A stretch of DNA of 64,000 nt from Avoscillospira sp045580485. Lineage in GTDB: Bacteria > Bacillota > Clostridia > Oscillospirales > Oscillospiraceae. Positions 6,104-15,030 of this stretch are shown in pieces. Position 1 is the first letter of the stretch. The number at the start of each line of letters is the position of its first letter. Location of the stretch: the NCBI GenBank assembly GCA_045580485.1, contig JAZNNW010000145.1:24636-88635 (forward strand), given 5' to 3'. The translations under genes and the position numbers were made by a program. The notes below the pieces were generated by a model, which had not been told where the DNA came from, ran no database searches, and saw nothing but the letters and a program-made list of their open reading frames with translations.

Positions 6104-8187
6104 TGCCTGAACACGATAAAGTCACATTGGCGTGGCAACGGTATGAATCAGGGCGAATGTACAACAATAGTCTGACGCCTAATCAGTACAATCTGGTCAA
6201 CACCAATGTGGAGTTCTTTGCAGGTAATCAGTGGCTCCACTTGCCGCAAACGGCGGCAATGAGCCGACTCCCTAAACCCGTATTTAACATCATCAAGCGT
6301 ATCGCCTCCCTGTTCGTGGCATCGCTGACATCCAGCGGCGTGACTATCCAGTTCGACCCGCTGACCTACTATGATGCGAGCAGCGGAAACGGCAAAGACC
6401 CCGAAGAGAATGTGGCGGCTATCGCCACGGCGGAAGTTCAGAACATCCTCGAGAAGGTGAAGATGGACTACCGCGTCCGTGAGGCACTTTTTGACGGCGC
6501 ACAGACCGGCGACTATTGCGCTCACTTCTACTTCGACGCCAATGCGCTCCCCTACGGCGGCGCCTTCGGTAATTACCGAGGCGAGATCCAGATGGAGATG
6601 GTGGACGGCATCAATGTGATGTTCGGCAATCCGGCTCTTGATGAGACGGAGAAGCAGCCCTACATCCTTCTGGTTGGTCGAGACACCGTAGACAACCTTC
6701 GGGCTGAGTACAGACAGCATAACAAGAAGAAAGCGGACTTCGGCGACCATCTTATCCAGCCTGATTCGGACTACGGAGAGCAGGCAGGTGTAGGCGGCAA
6801 GACCGAGCTTTTCAGTACGGACAATGCTTCGGGCAAGTGTCTGTATGTGTACATGTACGAGAAGAAGACCCGGGAAGAGAACCTCATGAACCCTGAGACA
6901 GGTAAGCCGGTGATGGAGGAAGTTCTCGACAAGGACGGTAAGCCCGTGCAGGAGACTGACAAGGACGGCAAACCTATCATCAACCCCGACGGCTCTCCGG
7001 TTTATAAAAAGCGAGCAGTCAAGCATCTGGTCACTACGGTCCATGTGACCAAAGCAACTAAGAACTGCGTGATCTACGAAGATGTTGACACGGGACTGTC
7101 CCGATATCCGATTGCCTGGGGAAACTGGGAAAAGCAGAAAAACCAGTATCACGGTCGAGCTTTGGTCACAGGGATCATCCCAAACCAGATCTTTATCAAC
7201 ACCATGTTCGCCATGGTCATGCGGCATCTTCAACTGCTGGGCTTCCCCAAAACCGTGTATAACGCGGATCTCATTAGCCAGTGGAGCAATGAGATCGGAC
7301 AGGCCATTGGAGTTAGGGGTATCCAACCGGGCCAGTCGATCAGTCAAGTGGCGGCAAATCTTCAGCCGGCAAACATGAGCGAGCATATTTTTGCTGCCAT
7401 TGACCGTGCGATGGCATTTACCAAGGAGTGTCTTGGCGCTACGGATGTTCAGATGGGCAACGTCAACCCCGACAACACCTCTGCACTGATGGTGTTGCAG
7501 GCGGGTGCCGAAGTTCCTTTGGAGAACATCCGCGCAGGTCTGTATGAGTGGATCGAGGACATTGGTGCGATCCTGCTCGACATGATGGGTACCTATTACG
7601 GAGAACGCCCCCTGCTGAGGGACAAGACCTTCCAGGAGCCGGTTATTGACCCAGCTACCCAAGAACCCAAGCTGAACGCAATGACCGGACAGATGGAGAT
7701 GAAGACCGTCACACGGCGCGTAAAGGAACTGTTTGACTTTAGTAAGTTCAAGCATCTGTGGCTGAATGTCCGAGCCGATGTCGGCGCGACGACCTACTTC
7801 TCCGAGATCGCCATGGTCCAGACTTTGGATAATCTGATGGCCAACGGAACCCTGGACATCCTTCAGTATTTGGAGCGTATCCCGGATAAGCTCATCCCCA
7901 AGAAGAGTGAACTCATTGAAGAGATCAAAACTAAGATGGGGCTGCAAGCGGAGCAGCTTGCTGCGCAGAACAGTCAGGCGCAGGCGGGCGCTGCCGCAGG
8001 TGCAGCAGCCGCTGCACAGATGATGGTTGAAAACGGGAGCTCCGGCAGGAAAGCACCTACTATCGGCGGTGGTTTGAGTGAGGACAAAGCTGTGCAGGTG
8101 TTACCGGAGAACGCGCAGAACGCTTACACCAACTTGCCGACTAAGGCAAAGAACGCACTTCGTCAGAGTGCGGCAATGAAACTCTAA
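6103..8187 (+). CDS. Portal protein
   Basis: 694 residues, the size of podovirus portals. The N-terminus (YNLVNTNVEFFAGNQW, SRLPKPVFNIIKRIASLFVA) and the mid region with conserved aromatic/Gly segments (YPIAWGNWEKQKNQYHGRAL, IPNQIFINTMFAMV) match the portal family. The C-terminus is Ala/Gln-rich, as in portals with a barrel domain. Twelve copies form the DNA channel and connect to the terminase. It lies between terminase and scaffold, the canonical place. Confidence 0.88.
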   Translation: MPEHDKVTLAWQRYESGRMYNNSLTPNQYNLVNTNVEFFAGNQWLHLPQTAAMSRLPKPVFNIIKRIASLFVASLTSSGVTIQFDPLTYYDASSGNGKDPEENVAAIATAEVQNILEKVKMDYRVREALFDGAQTGDYCAHFYFDANALPYGGAFGNYRGEIQMEMVDGINVMFGNPALDETEKQPYILLVGRDTVDNLRAEYRQHNKKKADFGDHLIQPDSDYGEQAGVGGKTELFSTDNASGKCLYVYMYEKKTREENLMNPETGKPVMEEVLDKDGKPVQETDKDGKPIINPDGSPVYKKRAVKHLVTTVHVTKATKNCVIYEDVDTGLSRYPIAWGNWEKQKNQYHGRALVTGIIPNQIFINTMFAMVMRHLQLLGFPKTVYNADLISQWSNEIGQAIGVRGIQPGQSISQVAANLQPANMSEHIFAAIDRAMAFTKECLGATDVQMGNVNPDNTSALMVLQAGAEVPLENIRAGLYEWIEDIGAILLDMMGTYYGERPLLRDKTFQEPVIDPATQEPKLNAMTGQMEMKTVTRRVKELFDFSKFKHLWLNVRADVGATTYFSEIAMVQTLDNLMANGTLDILQYLERIPDKLIPKKSELIEEIKTKMGLQAEQLAAQNSQAQAGAAAGAAAAAQMMVENGSSGRKAPTIGGGLSEDKAVQVLPENAQNAYTNLPTKAKNALRQSAAMKL

Positions 8188-8248
8188 CCCGTGTAACGCA
8201 CCAATGGGTGATTACAGATAATCTTTCGTACCAAGAAGGAGAAAAAGC

Positions 8249-9262
8249 ATGAGCGACAACAAGCACTTGGAACCTGCTGAGATGGAAGACGCAGCTATTC
8301 TGCCTGACGGCTGGGCAGAGGATACTGACTATTTCGATTCCTCTACTTGGGGGTCTGAAGGTAACGCAGCTAAAGAAGACGACTTCTTTGCTGATGTGCT
8401 GGACGATGATCCCCGGGAGGAGCCCTCGGCCGGTACACAGACCGATGCAGAGCCTACCACAGCTCAGGCGTTTGGTGCTGTCCAAACCGACGAAGCTGGC
8501 ACTCCCGCTGATGTAGATACCCCTCCTACCACAGAGGGCGAACCTGCCGCAGCCGAGCCCGTCAGCAATAAGCTCCGTTTTAAGGCCCGTGTCGATCATG
8601 AGGACACGGATGTCGAAATCGACGAGAGCGATCTGCCTGCAATCTACCAGAAATCTACTGTGACAGACCGGTATCAGAAGCGGTTGGCCGAGGTCAGCCC
8701 TACTATGGAGCGTCTGGAGCGTATGGCAAAGAACAACGGCTACGACACCGTTGAGGCTATGCTGGACGCGCAGGAGAGCTACGACCGCGAAACCGCGGTT
8801 GAAAAACTGGTAGGAGAGGGCACACCCCGAGTCATCGCAGAAGACTACTATGACCGCACTCACGGCAAATCTGCACAGGCTCAGACTGCACCCGAGGAAA
8901 CAGGGAGCGCAGCAGAAGCGATCGCGAATAAGGTCGATGCGCAGACGAATAATCCCCCGGCCAGGGACTTCGCCGCTGAGGTGCAGCAGTTGTGGGCGAT
9001 GCGACCCGACTTGAAGGGTACGACCATCCCCAGTGAGGTTGCCAAAGCGGCAGCCGAAGGGCAGAACCTGTCTCTCGCTTATTTCGCTTATGAGGCGAAG
9101 CAGGCGAAGGCAACAGCCGAACAGCTCCGACAGGAGAACAATACCTACAAACAGAATGCGGCTACCGCGGCTAAGGCTCCGGTAAAGGGCGTGTCTGGGG
9201 GCGGTGCAACTGACACCAAGCCCGAGGACTCGTTCATTACGGGCTTTAACTCCGTCTGGTAA
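8249..9262 (+). CDS. Scaffolding protein
   Basis: 337 residues, very acidic with an Asp/Glu/Pro/Thr-rich, low-complexity N-terminal third and a helical C-terminal half (AAEVQQLWAMRPDLKG, AKATAEQLRQENNTYKQNA). This composition and the position directly before the major capsid gene are typical of phage scaffolds. AAGAAGGAGAA precedes ATG 8249. It guides capsid assembly and is lost from mature heads. Confidence 0.8.
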   Translation: MSDNKHLEPAEMEDAAILPDGWAEDTDYFDSSTWGSEGNAAKEDDFFADVLDDDPREEPSAGTQTDAEPTTAQAFGAVQTDEAGTPADVDTPPTTEGEPAAAEPVSNKLRFKARVDHEDTDVEIDESDLPAIYQKSTVTDRYQKRLAEVSPTMERLERMAKNNGYDTVEAMLDAQESYDRETAVEKLVGEGTPRVIAEDYYDRTHGKSAQAQTAPEETGSAAEAIANKVDAQTNNPPARDFAAEVQQLWAMRPDLKGTTIPSEVAKAAAEGQNLSLAYFAYEAKQAKATAEQLRQENNTYKQNAATAAKAPVKGVSGGGATDTKPEDSFITGFNSVW

Positions 9263-9291
9263 GTCGCTCAACTACCGAAAGGATGATTTCA

Positions 9292-10410
9292 ATGAGCAAG
9301 AATCTGGCATCTAAGTATGCAAAGCAGGTGGATGAACGGTTCCACAAGGTGTCTCAGGCAACTATGGCACTGAATAGCGACTATGAGTTCACCGGTGTTC
9401 AGACCGTCAATGTGTACTCCATTCCCACCGTTCCCATGCGGGATTACACCCGCAGCGGCAAGGATCGTTACGGTACCCCCGATGATCTCCAGCGCAATGT
9501 GCAGGCTCTGACTGTCAAGCGTGACCGCGGCTTCACATTCATCATCGACAAGGGCGACAAGCTCCAGTCTGAACTGGTCATGGACGCAGGCAAGGCCCTG
9601 GCCCGTCAGATCCGGGAAGTCTGGGTGCCCGAGTATGATGCTTATGTGTTCCGTACTCTGGCCTACCATGCAACCCTGCGAGGCAATGTCGGCACTGTCA
9701 ACATCACCAAGTCTAATGCCTACGAGCAGTTCCTGAACGGTATGGAGAAGCTGGGCAACAAGAACGTCCCCGACACCGGTCGCGTCTGCTTCGCTTCCTA
9801 CAAGTTCGCCAACTTCCTGAAGCAGGACCCCTCCTTCATGAAGTACGGCGATAAGTCCCAGGAGATGATCGTCAAGGGTGTCATCGGTGAGGTGGATGGC
9901 TGCAAGATCGTAAAGGTTCCTTCCTCCCGGCTGCCTGCTGGCTGTGCGTTCATTATCACGCACCCCTGCGCTGCTACTGCGCCCAAGCAGCTGGAAGAGT
10001 ACAAGACCCACGACAATCCCCCCGGCATCTCCGGCTGGCTGGTCGAAGGTCGTGTCATCTACGACTGCTTCGTGCTGAACGAAAAGGCCGACGCCATCTA
10101 CTATCACGGCTCTCAGCCTGTTCTGAAGGAGCTGACCGTTCTGACTGCTCCTTCTGCGACTTCCAACGCCAAGACTGTTGTCATCATCAACACCGAAGCT
10201 GAGACCGGTCACACCTTTGTGTACAAGGCCTATAAGTCTACTGAGGACGCTCCCGAGGTTGTCCACGGCAATGCTTTGGCTGACTGGGCTGCGGTCACCA
10301 GCGGTGCCGAGGTGGTACCCGGCGACGGCAACACTCTGATTATGGTTGCGGAGATCGATGCGGATAAGAAGCCCGTCGGTGTCGGCACTACGAAGGTCAA
10401 CTTGGCCTGA
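9292..10410 (+). CDS. Major capsid protein
   Basis: I chose ATG 9292 (MSKNLASKYAKQVDERF), because AAAGGA is well spaced there, over ATG 9283. 372 residues with the HK97-type capsid pattern: N-terminal arm, SIPTVPMRDYTRSG, DKGDKLQ, and a P-domain-like helix (KALARQIREVWVPEYDAYVF). The last 80 residues form an added beta domain. The codon choice is strongly biased to C/T-ending codons, as in highly expressed genes. A strong terminator follows. Confidence 0.87.
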   Translation: MSKNLASKYAKQVDERFHKVSQATMALNSDYEFTGVQTVNVYSIPTVPMRDYTRSGKDRYGTPDDLQRNVQALTVKRDRGFTFIIDKGDKLQSELVMDAGKALARQIREVWVPEYDAYVFRTLAYHATLRGNVGTVNITKSNAYEQFLNGMEKLGNKNVPDTGRVCFASYKFANFLKQDPSFMKYGDKSQEMIVKGVIGEVDGCKIVKVPSSRLPAGCAFIITHPCAATAPKQLEEYKTHDNPPGISGWLVEGRVIYDCFVLNEKADAIYYHGSQPVLKELTVLTAPSATSNAKTVVIINTEAETGHTFVYKAYKSTEDAPEVVHGNALADWAAVTSGAEVVPGDGNTLIMVAEIDADKKPVGVGTTKVNLA

Positions 10411-10425
10411 TTTCACAAGTACATC

Positions 10426-10448
10426 GAGGCTCCCATTTTGGGAGCCTC
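10426..10448 (+). terminator. Terminator after the major capsid gene
   Basis: A perfect 10-bp stem GAGGCTCCCA/TGGGAGCCTC with loop TTT, followed by CTTCTATT. Confidence 0.8.
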
Positions 10449-10457
10449 CTTCTATTA

Positions 10458-10541
10458 GGCGAGTGTCTGCGGGACTTACGCCCTGAAACAAGTCGAACCT
10501 CCTGGCTTGTGCGTAACTCGGTTCAACTCCGGGGCTTGCCA
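10458..10541 (+). ncRNA. tRNA-like structure behind the capsid gene
   Basis: An 84-nt element that folds like a tRNA without a normal D-arm. Acceptor GGCGAGT (10458-10464) pairs with GCTTGCC (10534-10540), with A as discriminator. T-arm CTCGG-TTCAACT-CCGGG (10517-10533) has a canonical T-loop. In place of anticodon and variable arms there is a long stem: TTACGC (10476-10481) with GCGTAA (10511-10516) and ACAAGTC (10488-10494) with GGCTTGT (10504-10510), loop GAACCTCCT. A degenerate tRNA-Arg (CCT) is the alternative reading. Confidence 0.5.
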
Positions 10542-10570
10542 TTTTACTTTAATGACCGGGGTGGGTGCAT

Positions 10571-11203
10571 ATGCAATACCTTGACTTTAAGAACCGAGTC
10601 CTCATGCTCATCAATCAGTATTCCATCGCTGGTGAGGACATCGCGCTCTCCTACAACAACCAAGAGGATTATGTTCTGAGAATTCCCGCGCTTCTCAATA
10701 CTGCACAGAGGTATCTCGCCACGACCACGAAGCCCATTTACGCATCTACGGAGCTGAACTGGGACGAGGCAGAGAAGAGAGACGGCTTCTATATTTTCAC
10801 GATGCCCAGCGACTTCTATCAGTTGGTAGGTCGGGGTATCCCTGTTCTGAAGAACGGCGAGTTCACTATGTATCACCGATATCGCTGGATGGGCAGAGAC
10901 AAGATGGTCATTCCCGCAAAGGATAGAGCGGAGGGCATGGAAGTCCACTATCATCGCTATCCCGTGGATGTCCCCAACGATCCGGTGGATACCTTTGAAC
11001 TGGACAACGAGCCTGATGCACAGGAAGCCGCAGCGTATTACGTTGCCGCCTATTTGGTGATGTTCGATAACAGCTTCGGCTATTCTGCTCTGTACAATGA
11101 GTTCGAGTCCCGCCGTCAGCAGATGTTCGAGCGTCCGCAGACGGAGTACGACCGCATCGAGGATGTGTATGGCAATCCCGGCGATGGTCTGTATGGAGTT
11201 TAA
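10571..11203 (+). CDS. Head-tail adaptor-like protein
   Basis: 210 residues. The N-terminal helical part (LIPALLNTAQRYLATTT-like region) and the C-terminal segment (NEPDAQEAAAYYVAAYLVMFDNS followed by an acidic tail) are typical of phage connector/adaptor proteins that attach below the portal. Position after the capsid gene supports this. Start could also be the in-frame GTG at 10565; ATG 10571 is preferred. Confidence 0.65.
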   Translation: MQYLDFKNRVLMLINQYSIAGEDIALSYNNQEDYVLRIPALLNTAQRYLATTTKPIYASTELNWDEAEKRDGFYIFTMPSDFYQLVGRGIPVLKNGEFTMYHRYRWMGRDKMVIPAKDRAEGMEVHYHRYPVDVPNDPVDTFELDNEPDAQEAAAYYVAAYLVMFDNSFGYSALYNEFESRRQQMFERPQTEYDRIEDVYGNPGDGLYGV

Positions 11204-11221
11204 GGAGAGGAGTGAGGCAGG

Positions 11222-13318
11222 ATGAGCTTTGTAAAACTGTCCAACATGCCAAGCCCTCCGAAGCTCCGGGTCAGCTCTGTGCAGAACATGAAGGGCGGTC
11301 TGAACATCCATGACCTCGCTTGGCAGATTAAGGCTGACCAGAGCCCTGAGATGAAGAATATGTGGTGGCGAGATGGAGTTCTCCAGTCCCGTCCCGGCAT
11401 CACGGCGCACAACAACGGCGTGGTACTGGATAGGACGGCAGATCCGAGAACTTCAGGTGCGAGCTATCCGGCGTATCCACACCCTTACTACGGGTGGTAT
11501 GTGTTCAAGCACCCCGATAAGGGCGACGACCGCGAGTGGTTTGTCGCTGTCGCGGAGAGTGACCTTCAGCATTATGTGGATATCCCTTATCTCGGCGAGG
11601 ACGGGCACCCGGTCAGTCTCGCACTTCGGGGTACGTTTTTTATGTACAACGGCGTCCTCTACTACAAATCCAGAGGGGCATACGTCCGCTTTTTGGTTTC
11701 CGAAGACAAAGACGAGACCACCGGCAACTACCTGCTGAAGACCGAAAGGGTGGAGGGTTATATACCTACCACCTACATCAACGCCAAGCCTGCCAACGGA
11801 CTTTCCGGCGCGGATGAGGGCTTCGGCGGCGGTGTCGCTTATCAGCCCGTGAACCGTCTTTCTCCGTGGCGATGTATCACCTACAACTTTGGCGCAGAGG
11901 ATACTTGCCTTTACATCCCGGAGCTTTATGACATTGAGTCTATCTCGGATAACATCATCCTTGAATATCTGACCCCGATTGGGACATGGATGGGGTCGGG
12001 CATTGAGCTGAATGCCTCCAATGTCATCCAGCTCGGTGACCGCACGAAGATCACGGTGGGGACGGCTCTGTCTGAACTTCTGACCGAGGTGGGTACTCTG
12101 TCGGCGACCAATAATGTCCGCGTCACCTACAAGGTGGGGGTATATGAAGGCACAACCGCCATGACGGTCTACCAGAGCATCGCACAGTGTGACCTCGCTG
12201 TTGTATACGGCGGCGGCGCGGGACTTTGCGTAGTCATGGCAGGCTGTGATTCTCAGCCGAATGCCTACTTCTGGAGCGGCAACACCAATGTGGCGATGGA
12301 CCCGACTTACTTCCCAGTTGAGAACTATAATCTCGCCGGGGATATGAGTGACCCCATCACGGCATTTGGTAAGCAGCAGAATATGCTGGTCATCTTTCAG
12401 GAGCACCAGATCGGTAGATGTGTATTCGGTACGACAGAGATCGATGCTCGAGTCTTCATCACGATGGACTATGCCGTCATCAATCCCGGCATCGGCTGCG
12501 ATGTACCCAATTCGGTACAGCTTATTGAGAATAACCTTGTGTTTGCCAATAAGAAGTACGGGGTCATGTATATCAAGGATACCTCTTCAGCATACGAAAA
12601 CAACATCGTCAACATCAGCCAGAATATTGAGCCGTCAGCATCGGCACCGGGCCTTTTCCTCGACCTCAATAAGTCGAATGTGGGCACGGCAAGCTACGAC
12701 GACGGCAAGCGATACTGGCTTTGTGCAAACGACCATATCTGGCTGTGGGACTACTCCCTTGGCGGCTCTATCAATAACCCTGAGGCACTGAGCTGGTTTT
12801 ACTTTGACCGTGCGAAGACACCTGCCTGCTGGCTTGCCCTTGACCGGGAGATGCCAGTTTACATTGGCACGGACGGATATCTTCGGGAATTCAAGACTCT
12901 TGCGGAGGATGTCGAGTACGAAGGTGTGTGGGTCAGCAAGAACGAGGACTTTGAGAAAGTGCTTACCCTGCCTATTCAGGACTTTGGAACATACGAGGCG
13001 CTGAAGAATGTGGTCAAGATCATATTCGTGGTCAAGAGTGCCGGTGACTCCACGACCAACATTGAGTATGAGACGGACTACTGCAAAAGAACCGATCTGG
13101 CACCTATCGTTACACACGGTATGCGAGCTTGGGTACCCAGAGACCTGACCGCGGGCCGTTCGTTGGTGTTCACACGATTTGCCGTTACGGCGGTGCGGAA
13201 GCCTCGATGCCTTCATGTCCGGCATTTCTTAGTCCGACTTACAAATGCCGCACGAGGCGAGGACTTTGCTTTTGTTTCGGCACAAATCTATTTCAATTTG
13301 CAAGGAGCTGATAGATGA
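11222..13318 (+). CDS. Tail or DNA-stabilisation protein (P22 gp10-like role)
   Basis: 698 residues, beta-rich with many Gly/Tyr/Trp and repeated bladed segments (YYGWYVFKHPDKGDDREW, RYWLCANDHIWLWDYSLGG). The length, fold pattern and place after the adaptor match the podovirus packaged-DNA stabilisation protein that plugs the portal and carries the fibres. The final TGA overlaps the next ATG (ATGA). Family by layout and pattern, not by exact motif. Confidence 0.6.
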   Translation: MSFVKLSNMPSPPKLRVSSVQNMKGGLNIHDLAWQIKADQSPEMKNMWWRDGVLQSRPGITAHNNGVVLDRTADPRTSGASYPAYPHPYYGWYVFKHPDKGDDREWFVAVAESDLQHYVDIPYLGEDGHPVSLALRGTFFMYNGVLYYKSRGAYVRFLVSEDKDETTGNYLLKTERVEGYIPTTYINAKPANGLSGADEGFGGGVAYQPVNRLSPWRCITYNFGAEDTCLYIPELYDIESISDNIILEYLTPIGTWMGSGIELNASNVIQLGDRTKITVGTALSELLTEVGTLSATNNVRVTYKVGVYEGTTAMTVYQSIAQCDLAVVYGGGAGLCVVMAGCDSQPNAYFWSGNTNVAMDPTYFPVENYNLAGDMSDPITAFGKQQNMLVIFQEHQIGRCVFGTTEIDARVFITMDYAVINPGIGCDVPNSVQLIENNLVFANKKYGVMYIKDTSSAYENNIVNISQNIEPSASAPGLFLDLNKSNVGTASYDDGKRYWLCANDHIWLWDYSLGGSINNPEALSWFYFDRAKTPACWLALDREMPVYIGTDGYLREFKTLAEDVEYEGVWVSKNEDFEKVLTLPIQDFGTYEALKNVVKIIFVVKSAGDSTTNIEYETDYCKRTDLAPIVTHGMRAWVPRDLTAGRSLVFTRFAVTAVRKPRCLHVRHFLVRLTNAARGEDFAFVSAQIYFNLQGADR

Positions 13319-13776
13319 TGGCAAATATTCAAGGGCTGAATTTCGGCGTATCGTGGGAGTCCAGAGAGGATTTTCCCTCCGTTCAGTCCGATGAAGCGCA
13401 GGCGAGGAGAGATATGCAGCTCCTCCACGACAAAACAGCGGAATACATTAACGGCACGATCGTCCCTGTTATCAATGACGTGTTGCTTCCTGCTGTCGAG
13501 AACCCTGAGAGGTCGATTCGCACGGCTGCTACGATCACCACGGCTTGGACAGGGTCTTCCATTCCCTATAAGCAGAGCATCGCTGTCGATGGTGTGACAG
13601 CAAACAGTATCGTTGAGGTGTCCTTACCCTCTACCGCAACGGTGACTCAAGTCGAAGCCTATCAAAACCTCGGCTTGCAGGACGGTGGACAGGGTGACGG
13701 CTCTATTACATTGCATTGTTTCGGCGCAAAGAACACGGTTTCTATCCCCGTAAACATCGTGATTAGGAGGGATTAG
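13315..13776 (+). CDS. Phage structural protein, unknown
   Basis: 153 residues. The N-terminal half is helical and charged, and the C-terminal half is beta-rich (ASIAVDGVTANSIVEVSLP-like repeats of Thr/Val/Ser). It overlaps the previous gene by ATGA, with AAGGAG upstream, so it is translated together with it. Probably a fibre-attachment or tail component. No family recognised. Confidence 0.65.
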   Translation: MMANIQGLNFGVSWESREDFPSVQSDEAQARRDMQLLHDKTAEYINGTIVPVINDVLLPAVENPERSIRTAATITTAWTGSSIPYKQSIAVDGVTANSIVEVSLPSTATVTQVEAYQNLGLQDGGQGDGSITLHCFGAKNTVSIPVNIVIRRD

Positions 13777-13778
13777 CT

Positions 13779-14393
13779 ATGCCTATCCATATCAAAGGCT
13801 CAGGCGGCGCACAGGAAGCTCCGGCGATTTCCATTGATGCTAACGGCCTCGTCTCAGCGAAAGCAGGAAACAAGACCGGCACAATGCAGCTGCCTACACA
13901 GGCGGGCAAGACCATCACACCGGGTTTCGCAACACAGACGGCGGTTGAGAAGGGCAAGTACACCACCGGCAATGTCTATGTGCAGGGAGACACAGATCTG
14001 AGGGCGGAGAACATCGTCAGCGGTGTTTCCATCTTCGGTGTGGCTGGATCGGCAAAACCGGCACAATCTGTTTCGCAGACTTTTTACGGAGATGGAACAA
14101 AGACAGCCTCGATTTACACAAACGGCATCCAGCTTGAAAAGGTCGTGGCTATTGGCATCCAAGCAAACGGCTCACCAGCCCTTGACCTGGCAACCGTTGC
14201 ATTGCTCTATGTGGCTGATTTCATGTCGCTTACGGTTGTCAAAGCATATAACGGTGGTGATGTTGCTGGCAATACTGTTGTTGGCTCTCCGTGTTATGTA
14301 AGTAATAGCAACGGTTGGGCTGCGGTAGAACTCCCCGGCGGCGTAACATTCCAAGACGGAATGAGATACGATGCTGTTGTAATCGGGTACTAA
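13779..14393 (+). CDS. Tail fibre-like protein
   Basis: 204 residues, Gly/Thr/Ala/Val-rich and beta-rich. It carries the segment GKYTTGNVYVQGDTDLRAENI followed by a short SGVSIFGVAGSA motif, which recurs in tail fibres and appendages of Firmicutes phages. Position 2 bases after the previous gene with AGGAGG upstream. Expected on the tail surface. Confidence 0.6.
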   Translation: MPIHIKGSGGAQEAPAISIDANGLVSAKAGNKTGTMQLPTQAGKTITPGFATQTAVEKGKYTTGNVYVQGDTDLRAENIVSGVSIFGVAGSAKPAQSVSQTFYGDGTKTASIYTNGIQLEKVVAIGIQANGSPALDLATVALLYVADFMSLTVVKAYNGGDVAGNTVVGSPCYVSNSNGWAAVELPGGVTFQDGMRYDAVVIGY

Positions 14394-14464
14394 ACCAAAG
14401 GAAGTAAACGGTGAAAGGCATTACACTTGCAACTATCATGTATTTCACAGAGGAGTGATTATTT

Positions 14465-14704
14465 ATGGCATCTTTTTGTTTTAACGAAGCAGGCGCCTAC
14501 CGAGTGACCTTCGGTAACCGCCTCCCCCACATGGAGTTCGTTCTGGACTCCGCAGCCGAGGTGGTTGATCTACCTACGAACAGCGCATCTGCGGTAGTCG
14601 CCGGCGAGACGGTAGGACCCTGCGCTCCCGGCTCCGTCGCTCTTGTCCCCTCAACTGGGGAGTTCTACATGATGGACTGTACCGGCTCTTGGTTTTCCAT
14701 GTAA
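14465..14704 (+). CDS. Small phage structural protein, 79 aa
   Basis: 79 residues with a compact beta pattern (YRVTFGNRLPHMEFVLDSA, SVALVPSTGEFYMMDCTGSW). AGAGGAGTGATT precedes ATG 14465. No family recognised. Probably a fibre accessory or cap, judging from its neighbours. Confidence 0.6.
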   Translation: MASFCFNEAGAYRVTFGNRLPHMEFVLDSAAEVVDLPTNSASAVVAGETVGPCAPGSVALVPSTGEFYMMDCTGSWFSM

Positions 14705-14716
14705 GGGAGTGGTCTT

Positions 14717-15025
14717 ATGAATATCGTTGACTTGTTACTCGGCAGGCGCCTGTCTGCCGGATATGGCGGAATCTCGGATCTTCCGACTTTAACCAACCCT
14801 GCTTCTGCTACAGATATTATCGTTGGTAAGGAAGCGGTCAACGGGGTCGGTAAACGCTTGGTCGGTTCTCTCGAAACGGAAGAGAGGTCTGTGGATATCA
14901 TAGAGACTGCGCAAGAGATAACCCCCTCGGCCGGCAAGCTGCTGGCCAAAGTGACTGTCCCGGGTCTGGTTGCAAAGATCGAAAACAAGGTTCTGACCAT
15001 CCGCCTGGTTAGAGAAAGTGAGTGA
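14717..15025 (+). CDS. Small phage structural protein, 102 aa
   Basis: 102 residues with a central segment TDIIVGKEAVNGVGKRLVGS that resembles the repeat unit seen in tail fibre-associated proteins of Clostridia phages. AAGGGAG precedes ATG 14717. Its stop overlaps the alternative GTG start of the next fibre gene. Function is inferred from position only. Confidence 0.6.
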   Translation: MNIVDLLLGRRLSAGYGGISDLPTLTNPASATDIIVGKEAVNGVGKRLVGSLETEERSVDIIETAQEITPSAGKLLAKVTVPGLVAKIENKVLTIRLVRESE

Positions 15026-15030
15026 CACGA

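Noticed and set aside
6148..7947. 599-codon minus-strand ORF opposite the portal gene
   Set aside because: The portal reading is full length, correctly placed and has a coupled start.
14411..14458. 15-codon ORF with a ribosome site between fibre genes
   Set aside because: Too short to support by sequence alone. It may be a decayed gene start or leader peptide.
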